Assembly (NCBI GenBank): GCA_016212665.1
Contig: JACREZ010000003.1
Span: forward strand, 28,809-92,808
Source of the DNA: Ignavibacteriota bacterium
Lineage (GTDB): Bacteria > Bacteroidota > Ignavibacteria > UBA10030 > SZUA-254
DNA length: 64,000 bases
Reading direction: 5' to 3'
Both the position numbers and the translations under genes were made by a program. The notes beneath the pieces are model-generated. The model had not been told where the DNA came from. It worked only from the letters and a program-made list of their open reading frames with translations, and did not search any database. Shown one piece after another: positions 44,841 to 54,273 of this stretch. The first letter of the stretch is position 1. Every line of letters starts with the position of its first letter.

Positions 44841-46115
44841 TTACAGTTCATTCGAGAATGAGTAATTGACGAGACCGGAAAGAAGTTTTGGGAAAAAGTA
44901 TGTTGACTTTTGCGGTAGAACAAATCCTGCTTCAGCAACTTCCTTTACCTGTTCGATGGGAGTAGGGTTGAGAATGAAGGCGATTTGTGCGCGTCCATCC
45001 CGTACTGCATCAATTGCCTGCTGAGAATCTTTTTCGTAGTCGAGATTAAGTTTTTGTTCTTGTGCTTCGGGTGTAATTCCGAGAATGTGTCCCAGGATTA
45101 ATGTGTGAAGTATCGTTACATCAAGATTTGCAACAACGGGTGGTATCTTTAATTCGTGGAGAACTGAAGTTGATTTGAGTTCAAGCAGAAGGAAACCAAG
45201 CGCTGTCGGTAGAACCATTCCAAAATTATGTCTTCGTAACGGAAGATTTTTTAATATCTGATTCTGGTTGGAATAAATCGTTACGTGGAAATACTGCTCT
45301 AACTTTTGCATAAATGAACTGATATCGAAATCATTCAGACTATGAACGATTCGATGCGTTGGAAGAATGACAAGTCCGGGGTCATTCATGTTAGTGAAGA
45401 ACATTGGGACAAAATTATACGCTTCGGTTCCACAATGTTTAGCGTTCGATTCCTTTCGTGAATTCATGAACGCAAATGCCGTCTCGTACCTATGATGACC
45501 ATCTGCTATCAAAACATTGCTTGTACGAAAGTATTCAGAAACTTTCTGAATGTTGTTCATATCAGTTACTTTCCAAACTCTGTTCAGGACATTTTCGAAT
45601 TCAACTTCAAGTTGCGCACGAGTTGAAGTGATAGAATATAGTACGTCATTTAACATGAACTTGGGGTCGCTGTAAATAGAAAAGATTTGACTGAACATTG
45701 CCTCGGTTGCATTGAAGAGTTTCAGTCTGTCTTCCTTTGGTTTTGAAAGTGTCTTCTCGTGTGGAAAGATTGAACCCTTCCCGAGCTCTTCAAGTCGGCA
45801 TGCGGCGATAAATCCGCGACGTGTTACTTGCTTTCCATCGGCAACCATGTACGTCTGTGTCAGTACATACAATGCCGGTACGTCATCATCGGTAAGAACA
45901 TTTTCTTCTCTCCAACGATTATAGAATTGTGCGGCAGATGTGTAGCGATTCTCTTCTTTTCCGAGAATTAGCCTGACAATATTGTAGGCATTTCGGCTGT
46001 AGAGATCGTTTTGTTGTTGTTGTGAGATAACATCATACGGCGGAGCGACAACATCGGAAAGAATAACTTTTTTTGTGTTGTACAGAATTGCTGTGAATGG
46101 TTGTAGTTCAGGCAT
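44841..46115 (-). CDS. DUF1015-family protein
   Basis: 424 residues matching DUF1015 along its whole length: the opening PFTAILYNTKKVILSDVVAPPYDVIS, then SIFPHEKTLSKPKEDRL, ADGHHRYETA and a C-terminal segment on VREGRAQIAF-like text (here AVRDGRAQIAFILNPT). The family is soluble and widespread in Chlorobiota, Thermodesulfobacteria and Firmicutes. It was once annotated as a possible SerC-linked protein, but its function is not known. It precedes era in reverse order with 32 bases between. Confidence 0.88.
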   Translation of the reverse strand: MPELQPFTAILYNTKKVILSDVVAPPYDVISQQQQNDLYSRNAYNIVRLILGKEENRYTSAAQFYNRWREENVLTDDDVPALYVLTQTYMVADGKQVTRRGFIAACRLEELGKGSIFPHEKTLSKPKEDRLKLFNATEAMFSQIFSIYSDPKFMLNDVLYSITSTRAQLEVEFENVLNRVWKVTDMNNIQKVSEYFRTSNVLIADGHHRYETAFAFMNSRKESNAKHCGTEAYNFVPMFFTNMNDPGLVILPTHRIVHSLNDFDISSFMQKLEQYFHVTIYSNQNQILKNLPLRRHNFGMVLPTALGFLLLELKSTSVLHELKIPPVVANLDVTILHTLILGHILGITPEAQEQKLNLDYEKDSQQAIDAVRDGRAQIAFILNPTPIEQVKEVAEAGFVLPQKSTYFFPKLLSGLVNYSFSNEL

Positions 46116-46147
46116 AGTTCGTCTTCAAATTAATTAGATGTAATTAC

Positions 46148-47080
46148 TTATTCAGAATAACCAAGTCTTTTCAGCCAATTATCATCTTCTCTCCAATTTT
46201 TCCTGACCTTGACAAAGAGTTTGAGAAACACCGGGCGACCGAGAAGTTGCTCAATATCTTTTCGTGCAAGTTGTCCGATTTCTTTTAGGGCAAGTCCTTT
46301 TTTGCCGATAAGAATTCCTTTTTGAGAATCCCGTTCAACATAAATTTCGGCATGAATTTCATCTTTGCTTCCCTTCTCTTCTTTGAATTGAACAATATCC
46401 ACAGTGGTTGAGTAAGGAATTTCTTCACGGTACTTTTCGAAGATTTTTTCTCTGATAATTTCGCTGACAAAGAACCGTTCCGACTGTTCACTGATTGAAT
46501 CTGACGGATAAAAAGGCGGATGAACAGGAAGTTCTTTTGCTATCGTAGCAAGTAACTCACTCGTTCCTTGATTGTTCAACGCTGAAATCGGAAATACTTC
46601 CTTGAAAGGATAGTGTGCCGAAAACTCTGCAATCACCGGAAGCAAATCCTGTTTCTCAACTGCGTCAATTTTGTTGATGAGAAGATACGCAGATTTAGTG
46701 ATACTTTGCAATAATTGAAATTCAAGTTCATGCTCTTTGGCAGAGGAATTTTTCGCTCGAACAGCATCAATCATTACCAGAACAAGGTCTGCATCATTCA
46801 TAGCGGCACGTGCGGAATTCATCATTGCTTCCTGCAATCTGTATTTGGGTTTCAATAATCCAGGTGTGTCAAGAAATATTACCTGAGATTCTTCATTGGT
46901 GAAGATACCAAGAACTTTGTGTCGTGTCGTTTGCGGTTTCGGAGTGACAATGGATATCTTCTGACCGATGAGCGAATTCATCAATGTGGATTTTCCGACG
47001 TTCGGCTCTCCGATGATTGCAACAAAACCCGCTCTGAATTCTTTTACAGAGTTTGTACTTTGTGGTGTAATTTCATCCAT
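46148..47080 (-). CDS. era: GTPase Era
   Basis: Ribosome assembly GTPase that binds the 3' end of 16S rRNA. Starting at ATG 47078-47080 gives 310 residues, the normal length. An upstream TTG would add 24 residues that overlap the preceding gene. G motifs: GEPNVGKST (G1), TTRH (G2), DTPG (G3), NKID (G4) and SAL (G5). C-terminal KH domain includes VERDSQKGILIGKKGLALKEIG. The start directly follows the stop of the damaged APC gene. Confidence 0.96.
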   Translation of the reverse strand: MDEITPQSTNSVKEFRAGFVAIIGEPNVGKSTLMNSLIGQKISIVTPKPQTTRHKVLGIFTNEESQVIFLDTPGLLKPKYRLQEAMMNSARAAMNDADLVLVMIDAVRAKNSSAKEHELEFQLLQSITKSAYLLINKIDAVEKQDLLPVIAEFSAHYPFKEVFPISALNNQGTSELLATIAKELPVHPPFYPSDSISEQSERFFVSEIIREKIFEKYREEIPYSTTVDIVQFKEEKGSKDEIHAEIYVERDSQKGILIGKKGLALKEIGQLARKDIEQLLGRPVFLKLFVKVRKNWREDDNWLKRLGYSE

Positions 47081-47081
47081 A

Positions 47082-47810
47082 TTAAATTCTGATTGGGAGA
47101 ATGACAAATGGGATTCCTTGGTGATAGAACTTTCGTTGAATAGCGAAGACAATGTAATTGTGCAACCAACGGGTCAGGAATGTTTCCTCAGGAAAAACAA
47201 GTTGACCGCCAAAGAAAACAGCCTGAGGATATTTCTTTAAAAGTTCAGGGGCAATTTTTAAAGTTTCTTCCACAACATCTGTCCCAACGGCTGATACCGA
47301 TTCAGCAAAATTACCATGCCGTCGCATAAACTTCACATATTTTTCTAATTCATTATTGATGTGTGAATCAAGTTTTGAAAGTTCCTGCGTGCCTTTGAAG
47401 TTGCCTGCATCAATGATGCCTATTTGAACAAAAACATAGTTTTTAAACACTCCACCAAACAATCGGATGGAATTGAGAAGCGTGTGTAGTCCGACGCCAT
47501 TAAATCCGTTGACTAAAAGAATTGCAGTCTTCGCACGTGAATTATATTCCGGAATTTGATTCGCTTCCTCGCCGGAACTTCCAACTGAAACCTGTGTTGC
47601 AGAGATAACCAATTCATTTAATCGCTTCAGCATCTTTGTCGTTTTGATGTAGTGTCGTTTGATAAGAATTGCACAAACGACGACGCTACCGGTAATTACG
47701 ATCGTTATCCAGCCACCTTCATCAAACTTCAGAATTGTCATCGTAATCAAAATAAATCCTGAGAGTGCTAAGCCAACTCCGTTGATGAGAATTTTTTTCT
47801 TCCAATCTTT
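47082..47810 (-). pseudogene. C-terminal part of the APC permease, cut off by an in-frame stop
   Basis: The frame of the upstream permease gene continues without shift past TAA 47811-47813: KDWKKKILINGVG, then a helix pair and a cytoplasmic domain ending at 47082. This is exactly where related APC proteins (about 650 residues) continue after RHWW, so it is the tail of the same gene. The tail contains the two last helices and a 150-residue cytosolic domain of UspA-like type. It could only be made by readthrough or by reinitiation at the ATG at 47748-47750 (222 residues). Confidence 0.8.
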
Positions 47811-49052
47811 TTATTTGGAACGTTCGATCCACCAATGACGAACCATGCCGAGTTGAGAAAGCACAAACGTGATGAACACGTTGATACTATACAGCACAAC
47901 AAGATATTTTACTGAACCGCCGGTCGCAAGCATAGTAATGAGTGCGGCGCCGCCCATCAATAAAACTCCGTTTTGTGTCACTAATCTATCGCTGAGAATA
48001 GAAAACTTAGATGGAAACCATCTGTCAGTTGCCATGTTTGAAAGAATTCTCGGACCATCAAGAAATCCGGCTTGCGCAGCGGCAAATAATAAAACCGCTT
48101 CGGAAAATAATGTGACGTAGAGAAACGTATTTGCGAGTCCTCCCCCTCCCCATTCTGTTGTTATTTTTTCAAACAAGACTGCATTCAATGTTTTCCCTGG
48201 CTGATGCTCGACACTGTAAAACAAATATGAAAGCATCAATCCTGCAACAACTACGCTCAGAGAAATCGCCATATAGCGCATCGTTCGTTTTGCAGTTTCG
48301 ACGCGCGGTTCTCGTAGGATTGGCATTCCGTTACTTACCGCTTCAATTCCCGTAAATGTACCCGCCCCCATGCTGTAAGCACGAAGGATAACGAAGAGCA
48401 TTCCAAACAATCCTATTTCCTGGTGTGCAAGTTGAATATCTGTAGTCACAGCGCCTGCAACATCTTTGAAGTTTGCAACGTGAGTGAAAATTGCATAACC
48501 AAGTACAATTACGTGTGTGATGACGAATGTCAGGAAAATCGGAACAAGAGCAGAGACTGATTCTTTAACACCGCGTAAGTTCATTACACCAAGAATCAGT
48601 AAAGCGAAAACTGCAAACGCAAGTCTGTATTCAAACCATTCTCTCGGTAGAAAACTAAAAACCGCATCAGCGCAACTTGCTATTGAAATTGAAATAGTCA
48701 GAACATAATCAATGAGCAATGCAGAACCGGAAATCATACCGACTGTTGGTGAGAGCAGTTTGCTCGCAACGAGATACCCGCCTCCACCCGTCGGAAACTG
48801 CTCGATGATTTGCGAGTAACTCTTGCTGATGACAAGAATTGTGATGACTGTTCCCAACACAACGAAAATGCTCAGGTAGATGTGCCCATGGAGAGCGAGG
48901 AATGCTTCCTCAGGTCCATACGCAGAAGATGAAAGCCCGTCGGCTCCCAAGCCTACCCATGCGAAGAAAGCAGTGAGTGCAAGTTTGTGAAATATTTTTG
49001 GGTCGTAAAGATTTTGGGCTTTACCGAGGATGAACGATTTGAAGTTACTCAA
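47811..49052 (-). CDS. APC-family amino acid permease, prematurely terminated
   Basis: 413 residues up to TAA 47811. Twelve-helix APC transporter core with FFAWVGLGADGLSSSAYGPEEAFLALHGH, FPTGGGGYLVASKLLSP and FTGIEAVSNGMPILREP, typical of the large APC/potassium-uptake-like permeases. The stop falls right after the last core helix (MVRHWWIERSK), and the remaining third of the gene is intact downstream in the same frame. A single CAA to TAA change would explain it. The truncated protein keeps the transport core and may still function. Confidence 0.85.
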   Translation of the reverse strand: MSNFKSFILGKAQNLYDPKIFHKLALTAFFAWVGLGADGLSSSAYGPEEAFLALHGHIYLSIFVVLGTVITILVISKSYSQIIEQFPTGGGGYLVASKLLSPTVGMISGSALLIDYVLTISISIASCADAVFSFLPREWFEYRLAFAVFALLILGVMNLRGVKESVSALVPIFLTFVITHVIVLGYAIFTHVANFKDVAGAVTTDIQLAHQEIGLFGMLFVILRAYSMGAGTFTGIEAVSNGMPILREPRVETAKRTMRYMAISLSVVVAGLMLSYLFYSVEHQPGKTLNAVLFEKITTEWGGGGLANTFLYVTLFSEAVLLFAAAQAGFLDGPRILSNMATDRWFPSKFSILSDRLVTQNGVLLMGGAALITMLATGGSVKYLVVLYSINVFITFVLSQLGMVRHWWIERSK

Positions 49053-49078
49053 AGCAACGTATTGAATGTGCGAATGTA

Positions 49079-49351
49079 TTAAGCGTGTTGTTTGATGGTA
49101 ATGGTTGGAGGATAATGTTTTATCCCGAGCAAACCATCAATTGACAAGTCTTCATCAAGAAGTGGCCAATGGATGCCGTAACCATAAGGGTCAACTTCAT
49201 ATTTTTCGCGTAGTATCTGTGGAGCTTTATATAAAACTTGAGAAATATTTTTCAGAAAATAACTGTACTCCCTTCCATCAATTTCTATCTTCATTTCATC
49301 ATTGACGAATCGTACCTTATTTACCTGATGAAACTTATTTCTGTTGACCAT
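49079..49351 (-). CDS. DUF2442 family protein
   Basis: 90 residues from ATG 49349-49351. A longer frame from 49399 exists, but its first 16 codons overlap the upstream DUF4160 gene. The sequence VNKVRFVNDEMKIEIDGREYSYFLKNISQVLYKAPQILREKYEVDPYGYGIHWPLLDEDLSIDGLL is typical DUF2442 (about residues 8-75). DUF2442 genes usually follow DUF4160 genes and the pair has been proposed as toxin-antitoxin-like. Here the partner is frameshifted. Confidence 0.85.
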   Translation of the reverse strand: MVNRNKFHQVNKVRFVNDEMKIEIDGREYSYFLKNISQVLYKAPQILREKYEVDPYGYGIHWPLLDEDLSIDGLLGIKHYPPTITIKQHA

Positions 49352-49603
49352 TGTATTTCTTTCTGTGAAATTTATTCCAAGCTTTTTCAATTTCTTCAAA
49401 ATTCCCGATGATTATTTTGATAACTTGCCGTTTATCTTTATCGTTCATACCACGAGTAAATGCTTCAGAAACTGAAAATGAATCCGGGTGCAACCAGTAT
49501 TGCATTGCTTGTCACCCTTTCTTGCATGAATATGTATCGGTTCATTTCCTTCGTTTGCAAAGAAAGAAAATCGCCAACCATGAAATAGTAATATCGTTGG
49601 CAT
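49335..49603 (-). pseudogene. DUF4160 gene with a one-base deletion
   Basis: Starts ATG 49601-49603 and reads MPTILLFHGWRFSFFANEGNEPIHIHARKGD, with the family's HxH motif. At about 49508-49510 one base is missing. Resuming in the shifted frame gives AMQYWLHPDSFSVSEAF.. IIIGNFEEIEKAWNKFH.. to TAA 49335-49337, which completes the family. Uncorrected, translation ends after about 50 residues. The shifted end overlaps the DUF2442 start. It begins 3 bases after the secA stop. Confidence 0.75.
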
Positions 49604-49605
49604 TA

Positions 49606-52600
49606 CTACTTCCCATGACACTGCTTAAACTTTTTTCCACTTCCGCAGGGACAAGGGTCATTCCTGCCGACTTTTTCTTCGACATGAATCGGCTGTATCT
49701 TTTGTTGTTTTTGAGGTTGTCCTGCGACTGCAGGTTCGCCCGCTGATTCCTGAACGTCTAACGAACCCTGAGAACCTTGGAAACCCATCCCGATTGAAGA
49801 ATCGTGGGTCAACGTCATTTGCTGTGTTCGCGGCGCTCTGCTTCTTCGTGCCGGTATAACGAGCTCCTGTTGCATCACAGGTGGATTAAATTTGAAGAGT
49901 AAGTTCAGCGTTTCGCTTGTAATCAAATCAAGTAATTCAGAAAACATTCTGAATGCCTCTGATTTGTATTCAATAAGCGGGTCTTTCTGACCATATGCAC
50001 GGAGATGAATTCCTTCTTTCATATCATCCATTTCCCGGAGATGGTCTTTCCATTTTTCATCAATCACTTGAAGGACAACCATCTTTTCTAATGTTGCCAT
50101 GTTTTCTGAACCGAGCCGGGATTCTTTCCGTTTATAAAAATCAATCGCGGCTTTGAATACTTCATCTTTAACACCATCTTTCCCGATTGTTTGCCATCGT
50201 TCTGGTGGAATGTTGTAATCAATAAGGAAGTTTGTTCGCAATGCCTCTTTGAGTGGCTCAATTTCTCCTTGTTCGAAATGCTTTGTTACAAGTGCATCAA
50301 CGTACTCTTGAAGCATCTCTAAAATATCTTCACGAAGTTGAACTCCGAGCAAAGCATGACGGCGTTTTTGATAAATGATTTCTCTTTGTTGATTCATCAC
50401 GTTATCATACTCAAGCAACCGTTTACGAATTGCAAAGTTATTCTCTTCAACTTTCTTTTGCGCGCGTTGTACCGAACGAGTAATCATCGGGTGCTGAATG
50501 ACGTCCCCTTCTTTCAATCCAAGTCGCTCCATGATTCCTGCAATTCTATCGCTGCCGAACAGACGCATCAAATCATCTTCAAGCGATAAATAAAATTTGG
50601 ATGAGCCGGGGTCTCCCTGACGACCGGCACGACCGCGCAACTGCCTGTCAATTCGTCTCGATTCATGTCGCTCTGTTCCGATGATGTGCAGACCCCCGGC
50701 ATCTGCAACGCCCGGTCCCAGTTTAATATCTGTTCCGCGACCTGCCATGTTTGTTGCAATTGTAATTGCTCCGGGAAGTCCGGCATGTGCAACAATTTCC
50801 GCTTCGCGTTGATGTTGTTTCGCGTTCAAAACATTATGAGGTACTCCGGTGCGTTTCAACATTCTGCTTAATGTTTCTGAAACTTCAACACTTGTTGTTC
50901 CGACCAGCACAGGTCGGTTCAGTTTTCTCATCGCCTGAATATCATCAATAACTGCATTATATTTTTCACGTTTCGTTTTGTACACAACATCATCCTGGTC
51001 ATCTCGAATCATATCTTGATTCGTTGGAATAACAACTACATCAAGTTTATAGATTTCAAAAAATTCTGATGCCTCAGTTTCCGCCGTTCCGGTCATCCCT
51101 GCTAATTTCTTGTATTGTCTGAAATAATTCTGGAGCGTTACGGTTGCAAGGGTTTGTGTATCTCGCTCAACCTTCACTCCTTCTTTGGCTTCAATTGCCT
51201 GATGTAATCCATCGGAGTAACGACGGCCTGGAAGCAGACGCCCTGTAAACTCGTCAACGATTTGTACCTTTCCATCATCGGTGACAACGTACTCATCATC
51301 TTTCTCATACAACGAATACGCGCGTAGCAGTTGCGTTACAGTATGAATTCTATCGCTCCGTTCAGCATACAATAAATTCAATTCATCTTTCTTTCGTTGC
51401 TTATCCTCCTCATTCAGCGTAGAATCGTTTTCGATTGTTGCCACTTCTGTCCCGATATCAGGAAGTAAAAAGAAATCTTTATCCTGTCCCGTCCCTGCTA
51501 AGAGTGTTCTTCCTTTTTCGGTCAGATTAATTGAATGGTCCCGTTCATCAATTGCATAAAACAGTTCATCGTCAATCTCATGCATGCGTCTCGATTGGTC
51601 ACGCATGTATTCAATTTCCGTATCTTGCATGAGTTTTTTATTTGAGGGCTCTGAGAAGACTTTGCTTAGTCGCGGATGTTTCGGTAAACCACGATGTGCT
51701 CGTAAAAGCAAAACGCCTGCTTCCTGGTTCTTTCCCTCCTCCATCAATTTCTCAGCATCAGAAACTATTTTCGTAATGAATGTCTTCTGAGAATTCACCA
51801 AGCGTTCCACTCGCGGCTTCATTTCTGCAAATCGCTGGTCATCGTTTTGAACTGGACCGCTGATGATGAGTGGTGTTCTTGCTTCGTCAATCAAAACAGA
51901 GTCAACTTCGTCAACGATTGCAAAGTAATGTTCTCGCTGAACGAGATAATCGGATGAAAGCACCATATTATCGCGTAGGTAATCGAAACCAAACTCGTTG
52001 TTCGTCCCGTAGGTGATGTCACAGTCATAAAACGGTTTGCGCTGATACGGGTCCATCGAAGATTGAATACATCCGACTGTCAATCCAAGGAACTCAAAGA
52101 TTTTTCCCATCCACTCGCTGTCGCGCTTAGCAAGATAATCATTGACAGTCACAAGATGAACGCCCCGTCCGGGTAACGCATTCAAATACAGCGGCAATGT
52201 AGCAACAAGAGTTTTTCCTTCTCCAGTCGCCATTTCAGCAATTCTCCCTTCGTGAAGTGCGACCCCGCCCATTAATTGAACATCGAATGGAACCATATCC
52301 CAAACAATTTTATGCCCGAGTAAATCGAATGTCTTTCCACACAACCGACGACACGTGTCTTTTACAACTGCAAATGCCTCAGGGAGAAGTTCATCCAATG
52401 CTTCTTTCGTTGCAGTATCAATGGATTTCTTCAGTTCTGCGATTTGGTCGAAAACTTCTTCTCGCTCAGTAAATGTCAACTCAGTATTTGATTTAAGTTG
52501 CTCATGAAGTTGAGCAATCTCATCCTCGAATTCTTTTGTAGCATCCTTGATGCGTTGACGAAACTCTGCAGTTTTGCCCCGCAGTTCATCATCACTCAAA

Positions 52601-52707
52601 GAGTTGAGTTTCACAAATTGCTCATTAATTACATCAATAAACGGGTCGAGCCGTTGAACATCTTTGTCAGATTTGCTTGGAAATAATTTTGATAAGAACT
52701 TAAACAT
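49606..52707 (-). CDS. secA: preprotein translocase ATPase SecA
   Basis: 1033 residues. DEAD-like motor with Walker A TGEGKT (161-166), IVDEVDSVLIDEARTPL, and the second motor half with TGTAETEASEF and NMAGRGTDIKLG. C-terminal SEC-C zinc site NDPCPCGSGKKFKQCHGK. Two insertions relative to the E. coli protein, one near residues 60-100 and one near 300-400, are the form seen in Bacteroidota and Chlorobiota and support the taxonomic guess. Drives post-translational export through SecYEG. Confidence 0.97.
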   Translation of the reverse strand: MFKFLSKLFPSKSDKDVQRLDPFIDVINEQFVKLNSLSDDELRGKTAEFRQRIKDATKEFEDEIAQLHEQLKSNTELTFTEREEVFDQIAELKKSIDTATKEALDELLPEAFAVVKDTCRRLCGKTFDLLGHKIVWDMVPFDVQLMGGVALHEGRIAEMATGEGKTLVATLPLYLNALPGRGVHLVTVNDYLAKRDSEWMGKIFEFLGLTVGCIQSSMDPYQRKPFYDCDITYGTNNEFGFDYLRDNMVLSSDYLVQREHYFAIVDEVDSVLIDEARTPLIISGPVQNDDQRFAEMKPRVERLVNSQKTFITKIVSDAEKLMEEGKNQEAGVLLLRAHRGLPKHPRLSKVFSEPSNKKLMQDTEIEYMRDQSRRMHEIDDELFYAIDERDHSINLTEKGRTLLAGTGQDKDFFLLPDIGTEVATIENDSTLNEEDKQRKKDELNLLYAERSDRIHTVTQLLRAYSLYEKDDEYVVTDDGKVQIVDEFTGRLLPGRRYSDGLHQAIEAKEGVKVERDTQTLATVTLQNYFRQYKKLAGMTGTAETEASEFFEIYKLDVVVIPTNQDMIRDDQDDVVYKTKREKYNAVIDDIQAMRKLNRPVLVGTTSVEVSETLSRMLKRTGVPHNVLNAKQHQREAEIVAHAGLPGAITIATNMAGRGTDIKLGPGVADAGGLHIIGTERHESRRIDRQLRGRAGRQGDPGSSKFYLSLEDDLMRLFGSDRIAGIMERLGLKEGDVIQHPMITRSVQRAQKKVEENNFAIRKRLLEYDNVMNQQREIIYQKRRHALLGVQLREDILEMLQEYVDALVTKHFEQGEIEPLKEALRTNFLIDYNIPPERWQTIGKDGVKDEVFKAAIDFYKRKESRLGSENMATLEKMVVLQVIDEKWKDHLREMDDMKEGIHLRAYGQKDPLIEYKSEAFRMFSELLDLITSETLNLLFKFNPPVMQQELVIPARRSRAPRTQQMTLTHDSSIGMGFQGSQGSLDVQESAGEPAVAGQPQKQQKIQPIHVEEKVGRNDPCPCGSGKKFKQCHGK

Positions 52708-52828
52708 AGCCTAATATGATTTTCATAGCATAAAAACGGGAACAATCTAACCAATTTTCAATATTTAACCAACTTGCTTTATTGTACAATTTCTCTTACT
52801 CTTGTATGAATTTCAATCGAGTTTACCT

Positions 52829-54268
52829 ATGACCAATTACCCAAAAATATTTTCCGCGTTGTTGTCACTGCTTTTGGCAGTGAGTATAACTGTTTCCCAT
52901 TCTCAAACTAAAGAAGAAATAGAGTGTATAGCAACGATTGATAGTTTGTTGGATGATTCTCTTTTTGCACCGTCGTTTCTCGGATTAAAAATAGTTTCTC
53001 TTCGGGATGGTCGAACTATTTATTCAAAAAACTGCCATAAACTTTTTCATCCGGCGTCAACTATGAAGTTACTGACAACTTCCGCTTCGTTGGAAGTATT
53101 TGATTCTGTTTATGAGTTTTCTACAGTTGTTTCGTACGATGGCAAAATTAACAATGGTAACTTGAATGGAAATATCTTCATCAAAGGGAACGGCGACCCA
53201 CTTTTTTCTGTGAAGGATATTGATTCAATCGTAGAACGAATCAAGCGTATTGGAATTACTTCTATCTCTGGAAATATCATCGGCGATGTAACCTCGATGG
53301 ATGAAGTATATTGGGGCAAAGGTTGGATGTGGGACGATGAACCCGAATATTATCAAGCATTCATTACACCATTAACAATCAACGGAAATTTTGTTACAGT
53401 AAAGTGTTCTGCCGGTAAGAATGATGGTGATATTTTATCAGTCAAGGTTGAACCATCGACTACTTTTTTACAAATCATCAACAACGGAAGTACCTCTTCT
53501 GATTCAACTCTACCGTTCGTTCAGGCAACGAGACTACAAAAAAGTAATATCATTACAGTTAATGGGCGAATGGCTACAACCGACTCTACAACTGAATTTC
53601 AAATTAGTGTTTGGCAACCGGAGTTGTGGTTGCTTGATTTGCTAAGAGATAGATTGAGTGCGAATCGTATTGCCGTTCAAGGAATCTGTAAACTTGATAC
53701 GATTACATCCTCCCAACAAATAAGTAAAATTACTCATCCGATTGACTCTGTCCTTCATTTCATCAACAAGCCGAGTGATAACTTAGCTTCTGAATTGCTC
53801 TTGAAAACCATTGGAAAACAAAAGTACGGAGAACCGGGCACTACAAAGAAAGGATTGAATGTCATCCTAGAACATTTGCATTCACTTGGTGTTGATACTT
53901 CCTCACTGATTCTTGCAGATGGTTCCGGACTTTCGTTCTATAATCAGATTTCTCCCGACGCATTAGTTAAGATTCTTGAACATCAGTATCGCTCAAAAAC
54001 TTTCAAACGATTCTATGAATGTTTACCAACCGCAGGAGTTGATGGAACACTCAAAAATCGTTTGAAAGGGACAAAAGCAGAAGGAAATCTCCGTGCGAAA
54101 ACCGGAACAATTTCAAGCGTAAGTTCTCTGAGCGGATACGTTACTACCGATGATAATACATTACTCGCGTTCAGTTTCATGAGTAATCATTACCCGAAAC
54201 AACTCCGTGACCTGAGAAAATTACAGGATACAATCATTGAACTCCTTGCTAATACAAAACTGAAATAA
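52829..54268 (+). CDS. dacB: D-alanyl-D-alanine carboxypeptidase/endopeptidase (PBP4, DacB)
   Basis: 479 residues from ATG 52829, which places a Sec signal peptide at the N-terminus (ALLSLLLAVSITVSHSQ). An upstream in-frame start would add nine residues. Active-site motifs: STMK with Ser77 and Lys80, SDN in KPSDNLASELLLK, and KTG in RAKTGTISS. It cleaves the terminal D-Ala or the D-Ala-mDAP cross-link in periplasmic peptidoglycan. Divergent from secA. It converges with the DUF4097 gene (5 bases apart). Confidence 0.93.
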   Translation: MTNYPKIFSALLSLLLAVSITVSHSQTKEEIECIATIDSLLDDSLFAPSFLGLKIVSLRDGRTIYSKNCHKLFHPASTMKLLTTSASLEVFDSVYEFSTVVSYDGKINNGNLNGNIFIKGNGDPLFSVKDIDSIVERIKRIGITSISGNIIGDVTSMDEVYWGKGWMWDDEPEYYQAFITPLTINGNFVTVKCSAGKNDGDILSVKVEPSTTFLQIINNGSTSSDSTLPFVQATRLQKSNIITVNGRMATTDSTTEFQISVWQPELWLLDLLRDRLSANRIAVQGICKLDTITSSQQISKITHPIDSVLHFINKPSDNLASELLLKTIGKQKYGEPGTTKKGLNVILEHLHSLGVDTSSLILADGSGLSFYNQISPDALVKILEHQYRSKTFKRFYECLPTAGVDGTLKNRLKGTKAEGNLRAKTGTISSVSSLSGYVTTDDNTLLAFSFMSNHYPKQLRDLRKLQDTIIELLANTKLK

Positions 54269-54273
54269 CTGTT

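Noticed and set aside
47081..47152. Longer Era start at a TTG 24 codons upstream
   Set aside because: It overlaps the preceding gene, and the added residues are not seen in Era; the ATG at 47080 directly follows the upstream stop.
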